From Leisingera thetidis (GTDB lineage Bacteria > Pseudomonadota > Alphaproteobacteria > Rhodobacterales > Rhodobacteraceae): a stretch of DNA of 64,000 nucleotides. Both the position numbers and the translations under genes were made by a program. A model generated the notes under the pieces. The model had not been told where the DNA came from and made no database searches. It saw only the letters and a list, made by a program, of their open reading frames with translations. Positions 6,360 through 15,268 of the stretch are shown here, in pieces; positions within the stretch are counted from its first letter, which is position 1; the number at the start of each line of letters is the position of its first letter. Where the stretch lies: assembly GCF_025857195.1 (NCBI RefSeq), contig NZ_CP109787.1, positions 747,501 through 811,500 of the forward strand, written 5' to 3'.

Positions 6360-7782
6360 TTTCAAAAGGCTCAACTGCTCGCCCAGTCCGTTGCTCATGC
6401 TCGGCCATCCGTCGAAGATAACTATCTGACCGGGGAGTTTGCCGCCAGATCACGTAGTCTTGGACGTGCTCAGCGTCAGGATTCACTTCGTCCAGGCCAA
6501 AGAGCTGATGATCCACGGGCAGCGCGACCCCGATCACGGCTTCAGAGGCCTCCTCCATCACCCGCTTCAATTCCCCAACCCGAGTGTAGTCGATCAGGTA
6601 GCTGTCATGCACTGACAGGACCGGGACGCCTTGCTCGCTAAAGTGGCGATGAACCCACTCTGAGATCCGACCGTCCAAGTGCATTAGTCTGATCCCATGA
6701 TCCATGAACAGGAAGTCATGCAAGTGAGGGGTTCGCTCAAGGAACGCAGCGAGAAGTGTCTCCAGTTGTTCATTGGTCAGGGTTTTGCCGACATGCCCAG
6801 TCGGGAACCCGTCTCTGAGCCCCCTAAAGGCAGCGTCTTTCGACCCTGCATTGATAGCAGTAAGCACCAGCCGCTTGATCAGCTTACGCTGGAGCGCCGC
6901 TGGGACTCCAGGCAGAAGGCCCTCAGGAATATCGTAGGGGTCGTAGGTTAGCTCGACACCTGCCTCTATGCTGAGCATAGCAACGTGATGGCTCCTGAAG
7001 TCCACCTCGACCACCGGCGTGTCGTTGATGAATATCTTGGACCGCCATTCGCTATTGATCAGCTGCCACCAGCCGCCATGAAAGCGCCCGTTCAGGTTCC
7101 AGCTCTCCCTGCTAAAGATGCGGCGGGTGCGCTTGTGGTGATGGTCAGTGGCGACATCATCAACCTTGGGCTCTTCAAGAACCGGGATGTCAATGAAGGC
7201 CGCTGAGATCACCTCGTTGTAGCGGCGCAGCTCCTCTCGCATCCTGATCGTTTCTTCATTGTCTTCGTACTCGACGAGAGCGCCGTCATCAGCGCCCCGA
7301 AGAATGATCAGTTCCTCGTTTTCGACCCGGCCAACATCATCTCTCTGGAAGGCCGCCTCAGCAAACCATCCTTGCAGCACCTCAGAGGCCCGTATTCTCG
7401 TTGTTCTGTTTCCCCGTGCATAAGCGCCTGAATAGCTCCCCTTAGCTAGGTCGATCAGGCCAGCATCATCAAGGGCGTGGATAATTGGGATGATCTTCTT
7501 GGAGATATGAATGGCGTTGTAGCGGGATGACGTGTCCCAGTAGTTCGAGGACATCGAAACACCGATACATAGTTCCGGGTCTTCCAACCAGGCTACGTAG
7601 AGGTCGAGGATCAAAACACGCAGCTGATGGCGAAAGGCAGTCTTCGGCTTTGGCCCAGACGTCTGATCGTTCGGCAGATACCCGTCCCAGATCCGGTCGC
7701 AGAGTTCGGCAACCTCGGGATGGTCTGACCAGCGGTGGACGTCGATTGGGCGGGAGTGCCAGGGGTTCTCAATGTCTCCCAT
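6343..7782 (-). CDS. Family-A-polymerase-like palm-domain protein (479 aa)
   Basis: The start at 7782 has a GGGAGACCT ribosome site. Three motifs in the right order and spacing resemble the palm of family-A DNA polymerases and single-subunit RNA polymerases: motif A-like VVEVDFRSHHVAML (Asp261), motif B-like QRKLIKRLVLTAINAG (R299, K303, N311), and motif C-like VLSVHDSYLIDY (His392-Asp393). No 3'-5' exonuclease or 5' nuclease motifs are seen, and the protein is much shorter than Pol I (~930) or T7 RNA polymerase (~880). The first 220 residues show no motif I know. The pairing with a HEPN gene, location in a tRNA-bounded island and enclosure by inverted repeats suggest a mobile replication or defence role rather than housekeeping; this is inference. 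Polymerase activity is unproven, but both metal-binding Asp candidates are present. Confidence 0.65.
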   Translation of the reverse strand: MGDIENPWHSRPIDVHRWSDHPEVAELCDRIWDGYLPNDQTSGPKPKTAFRHQLRVLILDLYVAWLEDPELCIGVSMSSNYWDTSSRYNAIHISKKIIPIIHALDDAGLIDLAKGSYSGAYARGNRTTRIRASEVLQGWFAEAAFQRDDVGRVENEELIILRGADDGALVEYEDNEETIRMREELRRYNEVISAAFIDIPVLEEPKVDDVATDHHHKRTRRIFSRESWNLNGRFHGGWWQLINSEWRSKIFINDTPVVEVDFRSHHVAMLSIEAGVELTYDPYDIPEGLLPGVPAALQRKLIKRLVLTAINAGSKDAAFRGLRDGFPTGHVGKTLTNEQLETLLAAFLERTPHLHDFLFMDHGIRLMHLDGRISEWVHRHFSEQGVPVLSVHDSYLIDYTRVGELKRVMEEASEAVIGVALPVDHQLFGLDEVNPDAEHVQDYVIWRQTPRSDSYLRRMAEHEQRTGRAVEPFEINQVR

Positions 7783-8058
7783 AGGTCTCCCTTTCTTCTT
7801 GTTCTGGATGGGAAGGGAGGAAGAACCTGGGGCTCCATCCTCCGCTTTCTATTCATTACTTATACCTATTCCCTCCTACCCTAGGCCAAGGGAAGAGGAA
7901 AGCTATGGAAGGGGACGCTAACCATGGGAGACCGGCCTCGTCAGCGACCAGCAAGCGTGCCACCCAGCGGGGGCATAAACTAGGGGCATTTCGGGTGCTA
8001 CGGGTCCCGGGAGTGCCTTAGCTGCTTGATGTCAGGAGGACTGGCTGGGGTGGTAGGA
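7652..8058. repeat. Long inverted repeat, right arm (407 bp)
   Basis: Reverse complement of 5387-5794, differing by one substitution and a one-base indel. It covers codons 1-44 of the polymerase-like gene, its upstream region (7783-8041) and the 3'-terminal 17 nt of tRNA-Gln. The presence of the intact tRNA here suggests this is the source arm. Confidence 0.95.
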
Positions 8059-8116
8059 TTCGAACCTACGGTACACGGTACCAAAAACCGCTGCCTTACC
8101 ACTTGGCTACACCCCA
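8042..8116 (-). tRNA. tRNA-Gln(TTG)
   Basis: A 75-nt cloverleaf on the minus strand with encoded CCA: acceptor TGGGGTG pairs with CACCCCA, D-arm GCCAAGTGGTAAGGC, anticodon stem GCGGT/ACCGT with loop TTTTGGT (anticodon TTG, glutamine), and T-arm GTAGG-TTCGAAT-CCTAC. The 3' 17 nt recur in the left inverted-repeat arm, making this the likely integration site of the island to the left. Confidence 0.96.
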
Positions 8117-8414
8117 TCGGTGAGGCGCTGTCTAAAGTTTGTTGCGGGGGGGTGCAAGAGGGTTTTTGAAAAAAATCGACTTCCTTTCCATCTTCCTCTG
8201 AAACTCGCGGCCAAGCTCGATAGGGCAGTGGCCGGCCAATGGTGACAAGGACTGGAAAGAGACGTGATAAGAAAGGGTTGCAGTCTTTGCGGTCAAAGAA
8301 GAACGGGCGCTGGCAGGAGTGGAAAAGCCGTCTGCTGTGGGCAGGTGCCAGCCGTTGCAGCCGGCACGCCAACGAGCCGCCAGCCCGTTGCGGGCCGGCG
8401 GCGGAAACAGGGCC
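8117..8414. other. Intergenic stretch, no gene seen
   Basis: About 300 bp between tRNA-Gln and the stop of the CoA-transferase gene. It must contain the tRNA promoter on the minus strand. No frame here has a ribosome site or a recognisable product. Confidence 0.5.
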
Positions 8415-10346
8415 TCAGGAGCCCCAGATGGCCTGATGCGCTTCCTCGCCGCTTTCGAAGATATGCGGCTGCACGCCGCGGCTGGCGAGCGTGCCCTGCA
8501 TCTTCAGGCGCATGAAGGCGCTGGTTGTGTAATGGGCAATCGAGGCGCTGTTTTTCTCCAGCGTCTGCACGACCGTGGCCGCATAGTCGTCCTGCAGGTC
8601 CTCGGCGATGCGGAAGCCGTTCTGGTTCATCACCATGTTCACATCCCGGCCGCTTTTGGCAAAGGCCTCTTGCAGCACCCGGGTCAGATCCTCGACGTCG
8701 CGCTTCTTCTTGACGCTCCAGCCTTCGAGGTTGAGGAACATCGTGTGCCGGGCGGCGTCATAGGTGACCCGTTCCGACAGATTGAGGTTCAAAAGGTCGT
8801 TCATCAGACCCATCGGCTCATCCCGGAAGATGCGGGGATCCATCTGGGTAACATTCTCGATGATCGGCCTGAATTCCATCTGATCCAGGATGTCGCGCTG
8901 CAGGTCGATGCCTGGGGCGATCTCGATCAGCTCCAGCCCCTTGGGCGTCAGCTGCAGCACGCAGCGCTCGGTCACATAGAGCACCGGCTGCGAGCGTTTC
9001 GACGCATACGGCCCGGAGAAGGTGATCTGCTCGATCAGGCGCACGAATTTCTTGTTGCGGCCCTCCTGGACAATGCGCAGCTCGCCGTTCTCGACCGCGA
9101 CCTTCAGCCCGCCTGCGGTGAAGGTGCCGGCAAACACCACCGCACGGGAGTTCTGGGAGATGTTGATGAAACCGCCGCAGCCGTTCAGGCGGCCGCCGAA
9201 GCGGGACGCGTTGACGCTGCCCTCGGCATCGCATTCGGCCATCCCGAGGCAGGTGAGGTCGAGCCCGCCGCCGTCGTAGAAATCGAACATCTGGTTCTGG
9301 TCGATGATGGCATCGGCATTGGCCGAGGAGCCGAAGCTGGAGCCGCCCGCCAGCACGCCGCCGACCGCGCCGGCTTCGGTGGTCAGGGTGATGTATTGGG
9401 TGGCTTTTTCCTCGTTGGCAACCGCGGCCACGCCATCCGGAGCACCAACACCAAGGTTGACGGCGCCATTGGGCGGCAGTTCGAAGGCGGCACGGCGGGC
9501 GATGATCTTGCGCTGGTCCAGAGGCATTTTGGCGATGCCCTCGACCGGCACCCGGATTTCACCGGACAGGGCCGGGTTATGCTGCACGCCATAGTTCATC
9601 CGGTGCATTTCGGGATCGTCGGCGACGCAGACGCAATCCACCAGCAGGCCGGGAATCTTCACGTCCTTGGGTTTGATCGAGCCGTCCTCGACGATCCGCT
9701 CGACCTGGGCAATGACGATGCCGCCGTTGTTGTGGGCGGCCATCGCCTGGGCCAGGCAGTCCAGCGTCAGAGCCTCGCGTTCCATGCTGATATTGCCGGA
9801 GCGGTCGGCGCTGGTGCCGCGGATGAAGGCGACGTCGATCTTGGTGGCCTTGTAGAACAGCCATTCCTCGCCATCGACTTCATGGTAGCGGACTATGTCC
9901 TCCTCGGTCACCTTGTTGACCTTGCCGCCACCGTGGCGCGGATCGACATAGGTGTGCAGGCCGACCTTGGAGAACAGCCCCGGCTGACCTGCGGCACAGG
10001 CACGGTAGAGCTGCGAAATCACCCCCTGCGGCAGGTTGTAGCCGCAGATCTTGTTCTCCTGCGCGGCCTGAGCCACCTTGGGCATGCGGCCGAAATTGCC
10101 GGCGATCACCCGCCGCAGCAGCCCGTCATGATGCAGCCGCCCGGTGCCCAGCCCCTTGCTGTCGCCTGCACCCGCGCACATGATCAGAGTGAGGTCGCGG
10201 GGCGCGCCCTGTTCCAGGAACCGCTTTTCCAGTGCCGCATGCAGCATTTCCGGGATGCAGCTTTGCACAAAACCGGTGGTTGTCACGACATCGCCATCGC
10301 GGATCAGCGCCATCGCCTGTTCGGTGGTTGTTGTCTTGTCTTTCAT
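8415..10346 (-). CDS. Acyl-CoA:acetate/3-ketoacid CoA-transferase, fused alpha-beta (643 aa)
   Basis: A family I CoA-transferase that moves CoA between carboxylic acids, probably short-chain or 3-keto acids, in the cytoplasm. The alpha-like half runs from ~10 to 265 (RDGDVVTTTGFV, AGAGDSKGLGTGRLHHDGLL) and the beta-like half from ~275 to 530 (VNLGVGAPDGVA). The catalytic Glu is E324 in TLTTEAGAVGG. The length is about 110 residues more than the YdiF-type fused enzymes, as a C-terminal extension (DVEDLTRVLQEAFAKSG onward) of unknown role. The start at 10346 has a GGGGAGG site, though spacing is long. It appears to be a single-gene unit. The substrate cannot be told from the sequence. Confidence 0.88.
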   Translation of the reverse strand: MKDKTTTTEQAMALIRDGDVVTTTGFVQSCIPEMLHAALEKRFLEQGAPRDLTLIMCAGAGDSKGLGTGRLHHDGLLRRVIAGNFGRMPKVAQAAQENKICGYNLPQGVISQLYRACAAGQPGLFSKVGLHTYVDPRHGGGKVNKVTEEDIVRYHEVDGEEWLFYKATKIDVAFIRGTSADRSGNISMEREALTLDCLAQAMAAHNNGGIVIAQVERIVEDGSIKPKDVKIPGLLVDCVCVADDPEMHRMNYGVQHNPALSGEIRVPVEGIAKMPLDQRKIIARRAAFELPPNGAVNLGVGAPDGVAAVANEEKATQYITLTTEAGAVGGVLAGGSSFGSSANADAIIDQNQMFDFYDGGGLDLTCLGMAECDAEGSVNASRFGGRLNGCGGFINISQNSRAVVFAGTFTAGGLKVAVENGELRIVQEGRNKKFVRLIEQITFSGPYASKRSQPVLYVTERCVLQLTPKGLELIEIAPGIDLQRDILDQMEFRPIIENVTQMDPRIFRDEPMGLMNDLLNLNLSERVTYDAARHTMFLNLEGWSVKKKRDVEDLTRVLQEAFAKSGRDVNMVMNQNGFRIAEDLQDDYAATVVQTLEKNSASIAHYTTSAFMRLKMQGTLASRGVQPHIFESGEEAHQAIWGS

Positions 10347-10588
10347 GGCGGCGCGTCCTCCCCGATGCCGGTTGCCGTCCGTTTGGGGCTCGCAGCCTCA
10401 CGGAATTCTGATCGGGCATTTTAGGCGGGGGGCAGGGGGTGGCTGTCCTTTGATTGCGTCAGCAGAGGGGGGAGTTACGACATCCCGGACGGCCGGCTGG
10501 GCGGAAGTTTCCGATTGGCGGCTGCCCGTTCCCGATGCTGCAGGCGGCGGTTCCAGTGCCGCCCGCAACCTGCCCGCACCGGCTGGTC

Positions 10589-12676
10589 TCAAAGCAGGCT
10601 GTCACCGGCTTTCTGCCAGTCCTCCAGGCTGATGTTTTCCAGCAGTACAGACCACGCAGCGCCATCAGAGATTTTCAGCCCGCCATCCGTTTCTTCGATT
10701 TGCAGCCTGTGGCGCATCGGGCCGGTCACCTTGATCCAGTCGAGGCCAAGCTCAAAATCGCTGATCGTGTCGTCTCCGATGTGCCGGGATCGGAACAGGA
10801 AGCAGTCGCCGCCCGCGCCGCCGGTCAGAAGGTCATCCCCCATGCCGCCGGCAAGCGTGTCGGCATGCAATCCGCCATTGAGGCTGTCATTGCCCTTGTT
10901 GCCGCTCAGGTGGTCCCGTCCGCGCCCGCCAGCCATCTCGTCTGCGCCTCTGCGGCCTGCGAGATGGTCCCAGTGGCTGCCTCCGAAAATGAAGTCGTCC
11001 CCCAGACCGCCATCCAGGAAATCATGGCCGGCACCGCCTTTCATCCAGTCGTCGCCCCGGTTGCCTTCCAGGGTGTCGTTGCCTTTCCCGCCCCGCATGT
11101 CGTCGCAGGCGGCATGGCCCGCCAGCATGTCCGCACCATCGCGGCCGTGCATGAAATCACGCCCGCTGCCGCCTTTGAGAGCGTCTTCGCCCTTGGTGCC
11201 GATGGTCCTGTCCATCGCCGCGAAGACGTCTTTTTGCAGAAGATCGATATCCGTGTTGCGCAGGATGATGTCGGAAAGTTTGGTATCCCACAACGCCTTC
11301 AGCTCCTTGTCCGGAATGCCCTCCCGGCCTTCGCTCCAGAACGGATCCCCATCGCGCAGGCGGGTGAACTGATCCACCATCACGACGGTGAAAGTTTCGC
11401 CCAGCAGCCCGTCGCCAAAGGCGTCTTCGGCCAGTCCGCCAACCCAGGCATCGACGAGGTCGGTCTTGCCGTAAGCCTCCTTGAGCTTGGCGGCGAGATC
11501 CGCGTCCGAGGTGATATCGGAGAATTTTCTGGCCCGGTCCAGGCCAAGCGCCTCGCGCAGATCGTTGTAGCTGGCGATGCCCAGATCGCGCCCGCGCTGG
11601 ATGTTCAGAGCTGCCAGATCCAGCCCCCCGGCGCCGGGAGGGCCGAACAGAAAGGAGCGCACGTCTTCCACTACCAGTGTGTCGATGGCCTCGGATGACT
11701 GGGTGGCCGCGCCGCGCATTATCTTTTCGATCATGCCGGAATCGCCCAGCAGGTCAGGCTGAAAGAACGCATCCCTCAGCGCCAGCGGATCGTAGCGGGT
11801 TCCGTTCTCAGCGACCAGCTGCAGATTAGCGGACAACAGCGTGTGCCCGAGCCTGAACACCGCTGTCGAGAACTCCATCGAGATGCCGGGGTTCACCTCC
11901 GGGTCATAGCCCTGATAGGTGCTGAGCGCGTCGTCGCAGATCAGGATCGGCAGGAATTCCTTGTAGGTGACGGCCTGCACCAGCGCTTCAACCCTTGCAC
12001 GGGCAGCATCGAACAGCTGGTCATCCGTCAGCGACGGATCCCGCTCCGCCAGCTTCTCGACCTGACGGTTATGCTCGCGGGTGAAAATCGTGTGCATTGA
12101 GGACAGCGCCACGTTCTCTGCAGCGCGGACATCCCCGGTCAGGAAGCCGTCCCCCTCCCGGTACAGGTATCCGTCCTTGGTCATCTTGAGCTTGCCGCCC
12201 TCATCCCGCATGGCATACAGGGTATCCGCATCCGAGCCATAGATCATGGAAGCATCGATGTAGGTGGTGATCTCATTGATGTATTCGCCATCCTGCTGAT
12301 CCACCCGGGTAAAAGGAATGACGGCATCGCCGGTTCCGTAAGGGTCGAAATACGGGTCCCCCGCCGGAACCGGAATGTCTGCCCGGGTGTATGTCCCGGC
12401 GCTGGTCAGCGACAGGTCGTGGTCCAGGAACTGCCCCCAGATCCACAGGAAATCCGATGCACAGGCGGCGTTATGCGTTTCGCCGTCCTGTTTGGACAGA
12501 ATGTTGGAAATTTCGCGCGGATTGGGCCGGTCGGATCCGGCCATCTCGCCATAGGGCCCCAGCCCGCTTGGCGCCAAGTTCAGCAGCCCTGTGCCTGTTG
12601 CGCCCCATTCTGGATTATCCGGATGTGTGGAATAGCCATCGTCGGGCCGTGCGGCCCCAATCTGCAAATTGGACAT
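10589..12676 (-). CDS. Animal-type heme peroxidase with RTX repeats (695 aa)
   Basis: A peroxidase of the cyclooxygenase/myeloperoxidase superfamily, secreted. The start at ATG 12676 follows GGGGGATC; the frame continues 27 codons upstream without good coding character. Heme-pocket residues are recognisable: distal GQFLDHDL (H86, with the neighbouring Asp), catalytic Arg in MHTIFTREHNR (R200), and proximal FRLGHT (H278). From about residue 500 to 640 come Ca-binding RTX nonapeptides (GGKGNDTLEG, GGLGDDFIFG, GGMGDDLLTG), followed by a C-terminal domain. No N-terminal signal peptide is present, so type I secretion is expected. In Roseobacters such proteins are large surface or extracellular enzymes that can oxidise halides or organic substrates; the substrate here is unknown. 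Confidence 0.92.
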   Translation of the reverse strand: MSNLQIGAARPDDGYSTHPDNPEWGATGTGLLNLAPSGLGPYGEMAGSDRPNPREISNILSKQDGETHNAACASDFLWIWGQFLDHDLSLTSAGTYTRADIPVPAGDPYFDPYGTGDAVIPFTRVDQQDGEYINEITTYIDASMIYGSDADTLYAMRDEGGKLKMTKDGYLYREGDGFLTGDVRAAENVALSSMHTIFTREHNRQVEKLAERDPSLTDDQLFDAARARVEALVQAVTYKEFLPILICDDALSTYQGYDPEVNPGISMEFSTAVFRLGHTLLSANLQLVAENGTRYDPLALRDAFFQPDLLGDSGMIEKIMRGAATQSSEAIDTLVVEDVRSFLFGPPGAGGLDLAALNIQRGRDLGIASYNDLREALGLDRARKFSDITSDADLAAKLKEAYGKTDLVDAWVGGLAEDAFGDGLLGETFTVVMVDQFTRLRDGDPFWSEGREGIPDKELKALWDTKLSDIILRNTDIDLLQKDVFAAMDRTIGTKGEDALKGGSGRDFMHGRDGADMLAGHAACDDMRGGKGNDTLEGNRGDDWMKGGAGHDFLDGGLGDDFIFGGSHWDHLAGRRGADEMAGGRGRDHLSGNKGNDSLNGGLHADTLAGGMGDDLLTGGAGGDCFLFRSRHIGDDTISDFELGLDWIKVTGPMRHRLQIEETDGGLKISDGAAWSVLLENISLEDWQKAGDSLL

Positions 12677-12864
12677 GTGATCCCCCAACCACTCATTACT
12701 TTCACTAAAATGCCGCGGTGCGCAGCTCGCAGCCCCCTGTGCGAATTGCGCCGGCAAACGCCTGTTAGCTCCCGAAAATGCAACCGTGCCGGGACTCAGG
12801 CGCAGCGCCAGTGTATCACGTTTTTGTGTCGAATTGTGCGAATTAGTGAGGCTCGGTCAGTGTG

Positions 12865-15243
12865 TCAGGCCTGCCTGGCCTGCGAGCCCTCTGGGCTGAA
12901 GTCCTTGCCATCCGCCCATTCGGCAATCTGTTCAAGCAGTTGGGTCTTGCGCACGGGCTTGGATAGGAAGCCCACCATCCCCGCTGCTCTGCAAGCCGCC
13001 TCATCGGTGCTGAGCACATTGGCAGTCAAGGCCAGAATCGGGCAGGGCCGGAGACCGTTTTCATGCTCCCAGGCCCGTAACCGCCGGGTCGCTTCAAGCC
13101 CGTCCATCACCGGCATCGACATGTCCATCAGCACCAGGTCAAAACGCTGCGCGGTAAAGCTGTCCACTGCCTCTTGCCCGTTGCTGCAAATGGTCATTCG
13201 GATGCCGGACGGTTCAAGCATTTTCTTCAGAACCATCTGGTTGGTGCGGTTGTCCTCTGCAACCAGCAGGCGCAGATGGCTGAACCTGTCTGCAGACCGG
13301 TCCGTGCCGCCGGGAGCCGCAGGGGCAGCAGGCTCCGGGGCAGTGCTGAGCGCGTCCTGCAGCGTCCGCAGCAGCAGCTTGTTGCGGGCTGGTTTCATCA
13401 GCACGCGCAGCGACGTGAAATCCTTGAGCGCCTGGTAGTCCGGAATCACCTGGCTGCCGGCGCAAAAAACAACCGGCAACTTCCGGCAGCCCGGCAGGCC
13501 ATGGAGGCTGTGGCACAGGTCTCTGGCCTGATCCAGCGGCAGATTGGTTTCCACAAGAACCAAATCCGGCTGCTGCTGCCTTGCGGCCATTGCTTCGACC
13601 CGTTCCAGCAGATCCGACATGCTGTGCGGAGCAATTGTTTCGGCCCCCCAGTAAGCCAATTGGCGCAGCCGCACGTCGCGGGCAATCGCCAGGTCCGCTG
13701 CGACCGCCACCCGCATGCCGGCAAGCGGCCGGGAGGGGAATGGCGCCGGCGCGGCAACCGGCAGCGTCAGACAGACCGTGAAACAGGATCCCTTGCCGAT
13801 TTCCGACACCACATCGATCCGTCCGCCCATGGCCTGGGCCAGGCGTGAGGAAATTGCCAGCCCCAGCCCGGTGCCTTCAAAGCGCCGGGCGGTGGTGCTT
13901 TCCACCTGCTCGAATGCGTGAAAGATCTGGCCGACGCTGTCCTCGGGGATGCCGACACCGGTATCGCGGACATCAATGCACATCGGAATGGTGTGGGAGG
14001 GATCGTAGTTGAGAGTGATGCTGATGTGGCCTTCGAGAGTGAACTTGACGGCGTTGCCCACCAGGTTCATCAGGATCTGCCGCACTCTGCCGCTGTCGCC
14101 GATGTAGATGGCGGGTGTGCTTTCCGGGATGTCGATGCAAATCTCGACTCCCTTGGCGGTGGCGCTTGGCGACATCAGCGTGGCAACGTCGTAGATCACG
14201 TCGCGCAGGTTGAAGGGCTGCTCCAGCATCTGCGTCTTGCCGGCTTCCAGCTTGGAGAAGTCGAGAATATCGTTGACGATGCGCAGCAGCGCCTCGGAGG
14301 AGGCCAGTATGGTGCCGGTGCAGGATTTTTGCTCGGGTGTCAGATTGGTCTCGTTCAGCACCTCCGCCATCCCCAGAACCCCGTTGATCGGAGTACGGAT
14401 TTCATGGCTCATCGTTGCCAGGAAGCGGGATTTCGTCTCTGTGGCGGCCTCGGCCCGGGCTTTTTCCTGCAACAGCCGCTCGGCGATCTGCTTTTTCTCC
14501 TGCAGGCTGGTTTCCAGCGTATCGAGCGCCGTGAATACGGCTGCAATCTCATCTGCTTCCTGCGAAGGGGCAGATTGTTCCCGGCTGGCCAGCTGCCGCA
14601 GCTTGGAGGCCGCAGACTGCATAGCCGCCGAGATGCCGTGTGCCTTGCGCATGGCAAAGATCAACGCCGCGGCCATGAGCAGTGCGGTGCCCGACAGCCC
14701 CAGCACGAAAATGCGCGACAGTACCTGGTTCGCCGCCGCCACAGCCCGTTCCGCATGAACCGCTGCCAGATCCGTTACTGTACCGGCCTGGCTCGTGACG
14801 GCCTCGCTGCTCATGATCAGCGCGCTGAGCGTGGGAATGTCCCGGGCGGGTTCAATTCCCAGCAGCACAACCGCCATTTTGCACCAATCAGCCAGCGCAT
14901 TGTTCAGCGCTTCGGCTTCGGCCCGCAGCGGACCGGGCAGCGGCAGTTTCAGCAAGGCGCTGAGATCCCGGTTGATTTCCCGTAGATGCGCCTGAAACCG
15001 GCTGGCCACTTCATCCTGAGGGATCAGCCGGGTCATGGCGAGCACGTCCTGTGCATATGCCTCAGCCGCAGTGATGCCGGTGCTGACGCTGCTGGCGCGC
15101 CGGGTCACTTCCAGCGAGGCTTCCAGAACAGCGTCCTTGCGGCTGGAGGCATATATGGCCATGCCGCCGACCAGCAGAGTAGCGAACAGTGCCGCAACCG
15201 AAATGATCAGGACCGGCAGGACAATGGACCGTTTGATGTTCAT
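12865..15243 (-). CDS. Hybrid sensor histidine kinase with two receiver-type domains (792 aa)
   Basis: A membrane-bound two-component sensor. Order: TM1 (residues ~9-31), periplasmic helical region (~32-175), TM2 (~177-197), a HAMP-like linker and coiled coil (~200-270), HisKA with FLATMSHEIRTPING (phospho-acceptor H280), HATPase_c (N-box GNAVKF, G-box DTGVGIPE, then GTGLGLAI), a degenerate receiver (~520-640), and a true receiver (AEDNRTNQ; LVLMD with D707; K in FLSKPV). The first receiver lacks the usual acidic pocket (VAVAADLAIA) and has ETNLPLD where the phospho-Asp region would be, so it is probably a pseudo-receiver. The ligand is unknown. It is followed upstream by a di-heme peroxidase gene on the same strand. 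Confidence 0.93.
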   Translation of the reverse strand: MNIKRSIVLPVLIISVAALFATLLVGGMAIYASSRKDAVLEASLEVTRRASSVSTGITAAEAYAQDVLAMTRLIPQDEVASRFQAHLREINRDLSALLKLPLPGPLRAEAEALNNALADWCKMAVVLLGIEPARDIPTLSALIMSSEAVTSQAGTVTDLAAVHAERAVAAANQVLSRIFVLGLSGTALLMAAALIFAMRKAHGISAAMQSAASKLRQLASREQSAPSQEADEIAAVFTALDTLETSLQEKKQIAERLLQEKARAEAATETKSRFLATMSHEIRTPINGVLGMAEVLNETNLTPEQKSCTGTILASSEALLRIVNDILDFSKLEAGKTQMLEQPFNLRDVIYDVATLMSPSATAKGVEICIDIPESTPAIYIGDSGRVRQILMNLVGNAVKFTLEGHISITLNYDPSHTIPMCIDVRDTGVGIPEDSVGQIFHAFEQVESTTARRFEGTGLGLAISSRLAQAMGGRIDVVSEIGKGSCFTVCLTLPVAAPAPFPSRPLAGMRVAVAADLAIARDVRLRQLAYWGAETIAPHSMSDLLERVEAMAARQQQPDLVLVETNLPLDQARDLCHSLHGLPGCRKLPVVFCAGSQVIPDYQALKDFTSLRVLMKPARNKLLLRTLQDALSTAPEPAAPAAPGGTDRSADRFSHLRLLVAEDNRTNQMVLKKMLEPSGIRMTICSNGQEAVDSFTAQRFDLVLMDMSMPVMDGLEATRRLRAWEHENGLRPCPILALTANVLSTDEAACRAAGMVGFLSKPVRKTQLLEQIAEWADGKDFSPEGSQARQA

Positions 15244-15268
15244 GTCCGGATGCCTTCAGCCGCGCACG

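Noticed and set aside
8319..10424. 701-codon frame on the plus strand
   Set aside because: Lies opposite the well-recognised CoA-transferase gene; the His/Gln/Ala-rich product is typical of antisense shadow frames.
10800..11160. Degenerate repeats within the peroxidase gene
   Set aside because: These encode RTX nonapeptides; not an independent DNA element.
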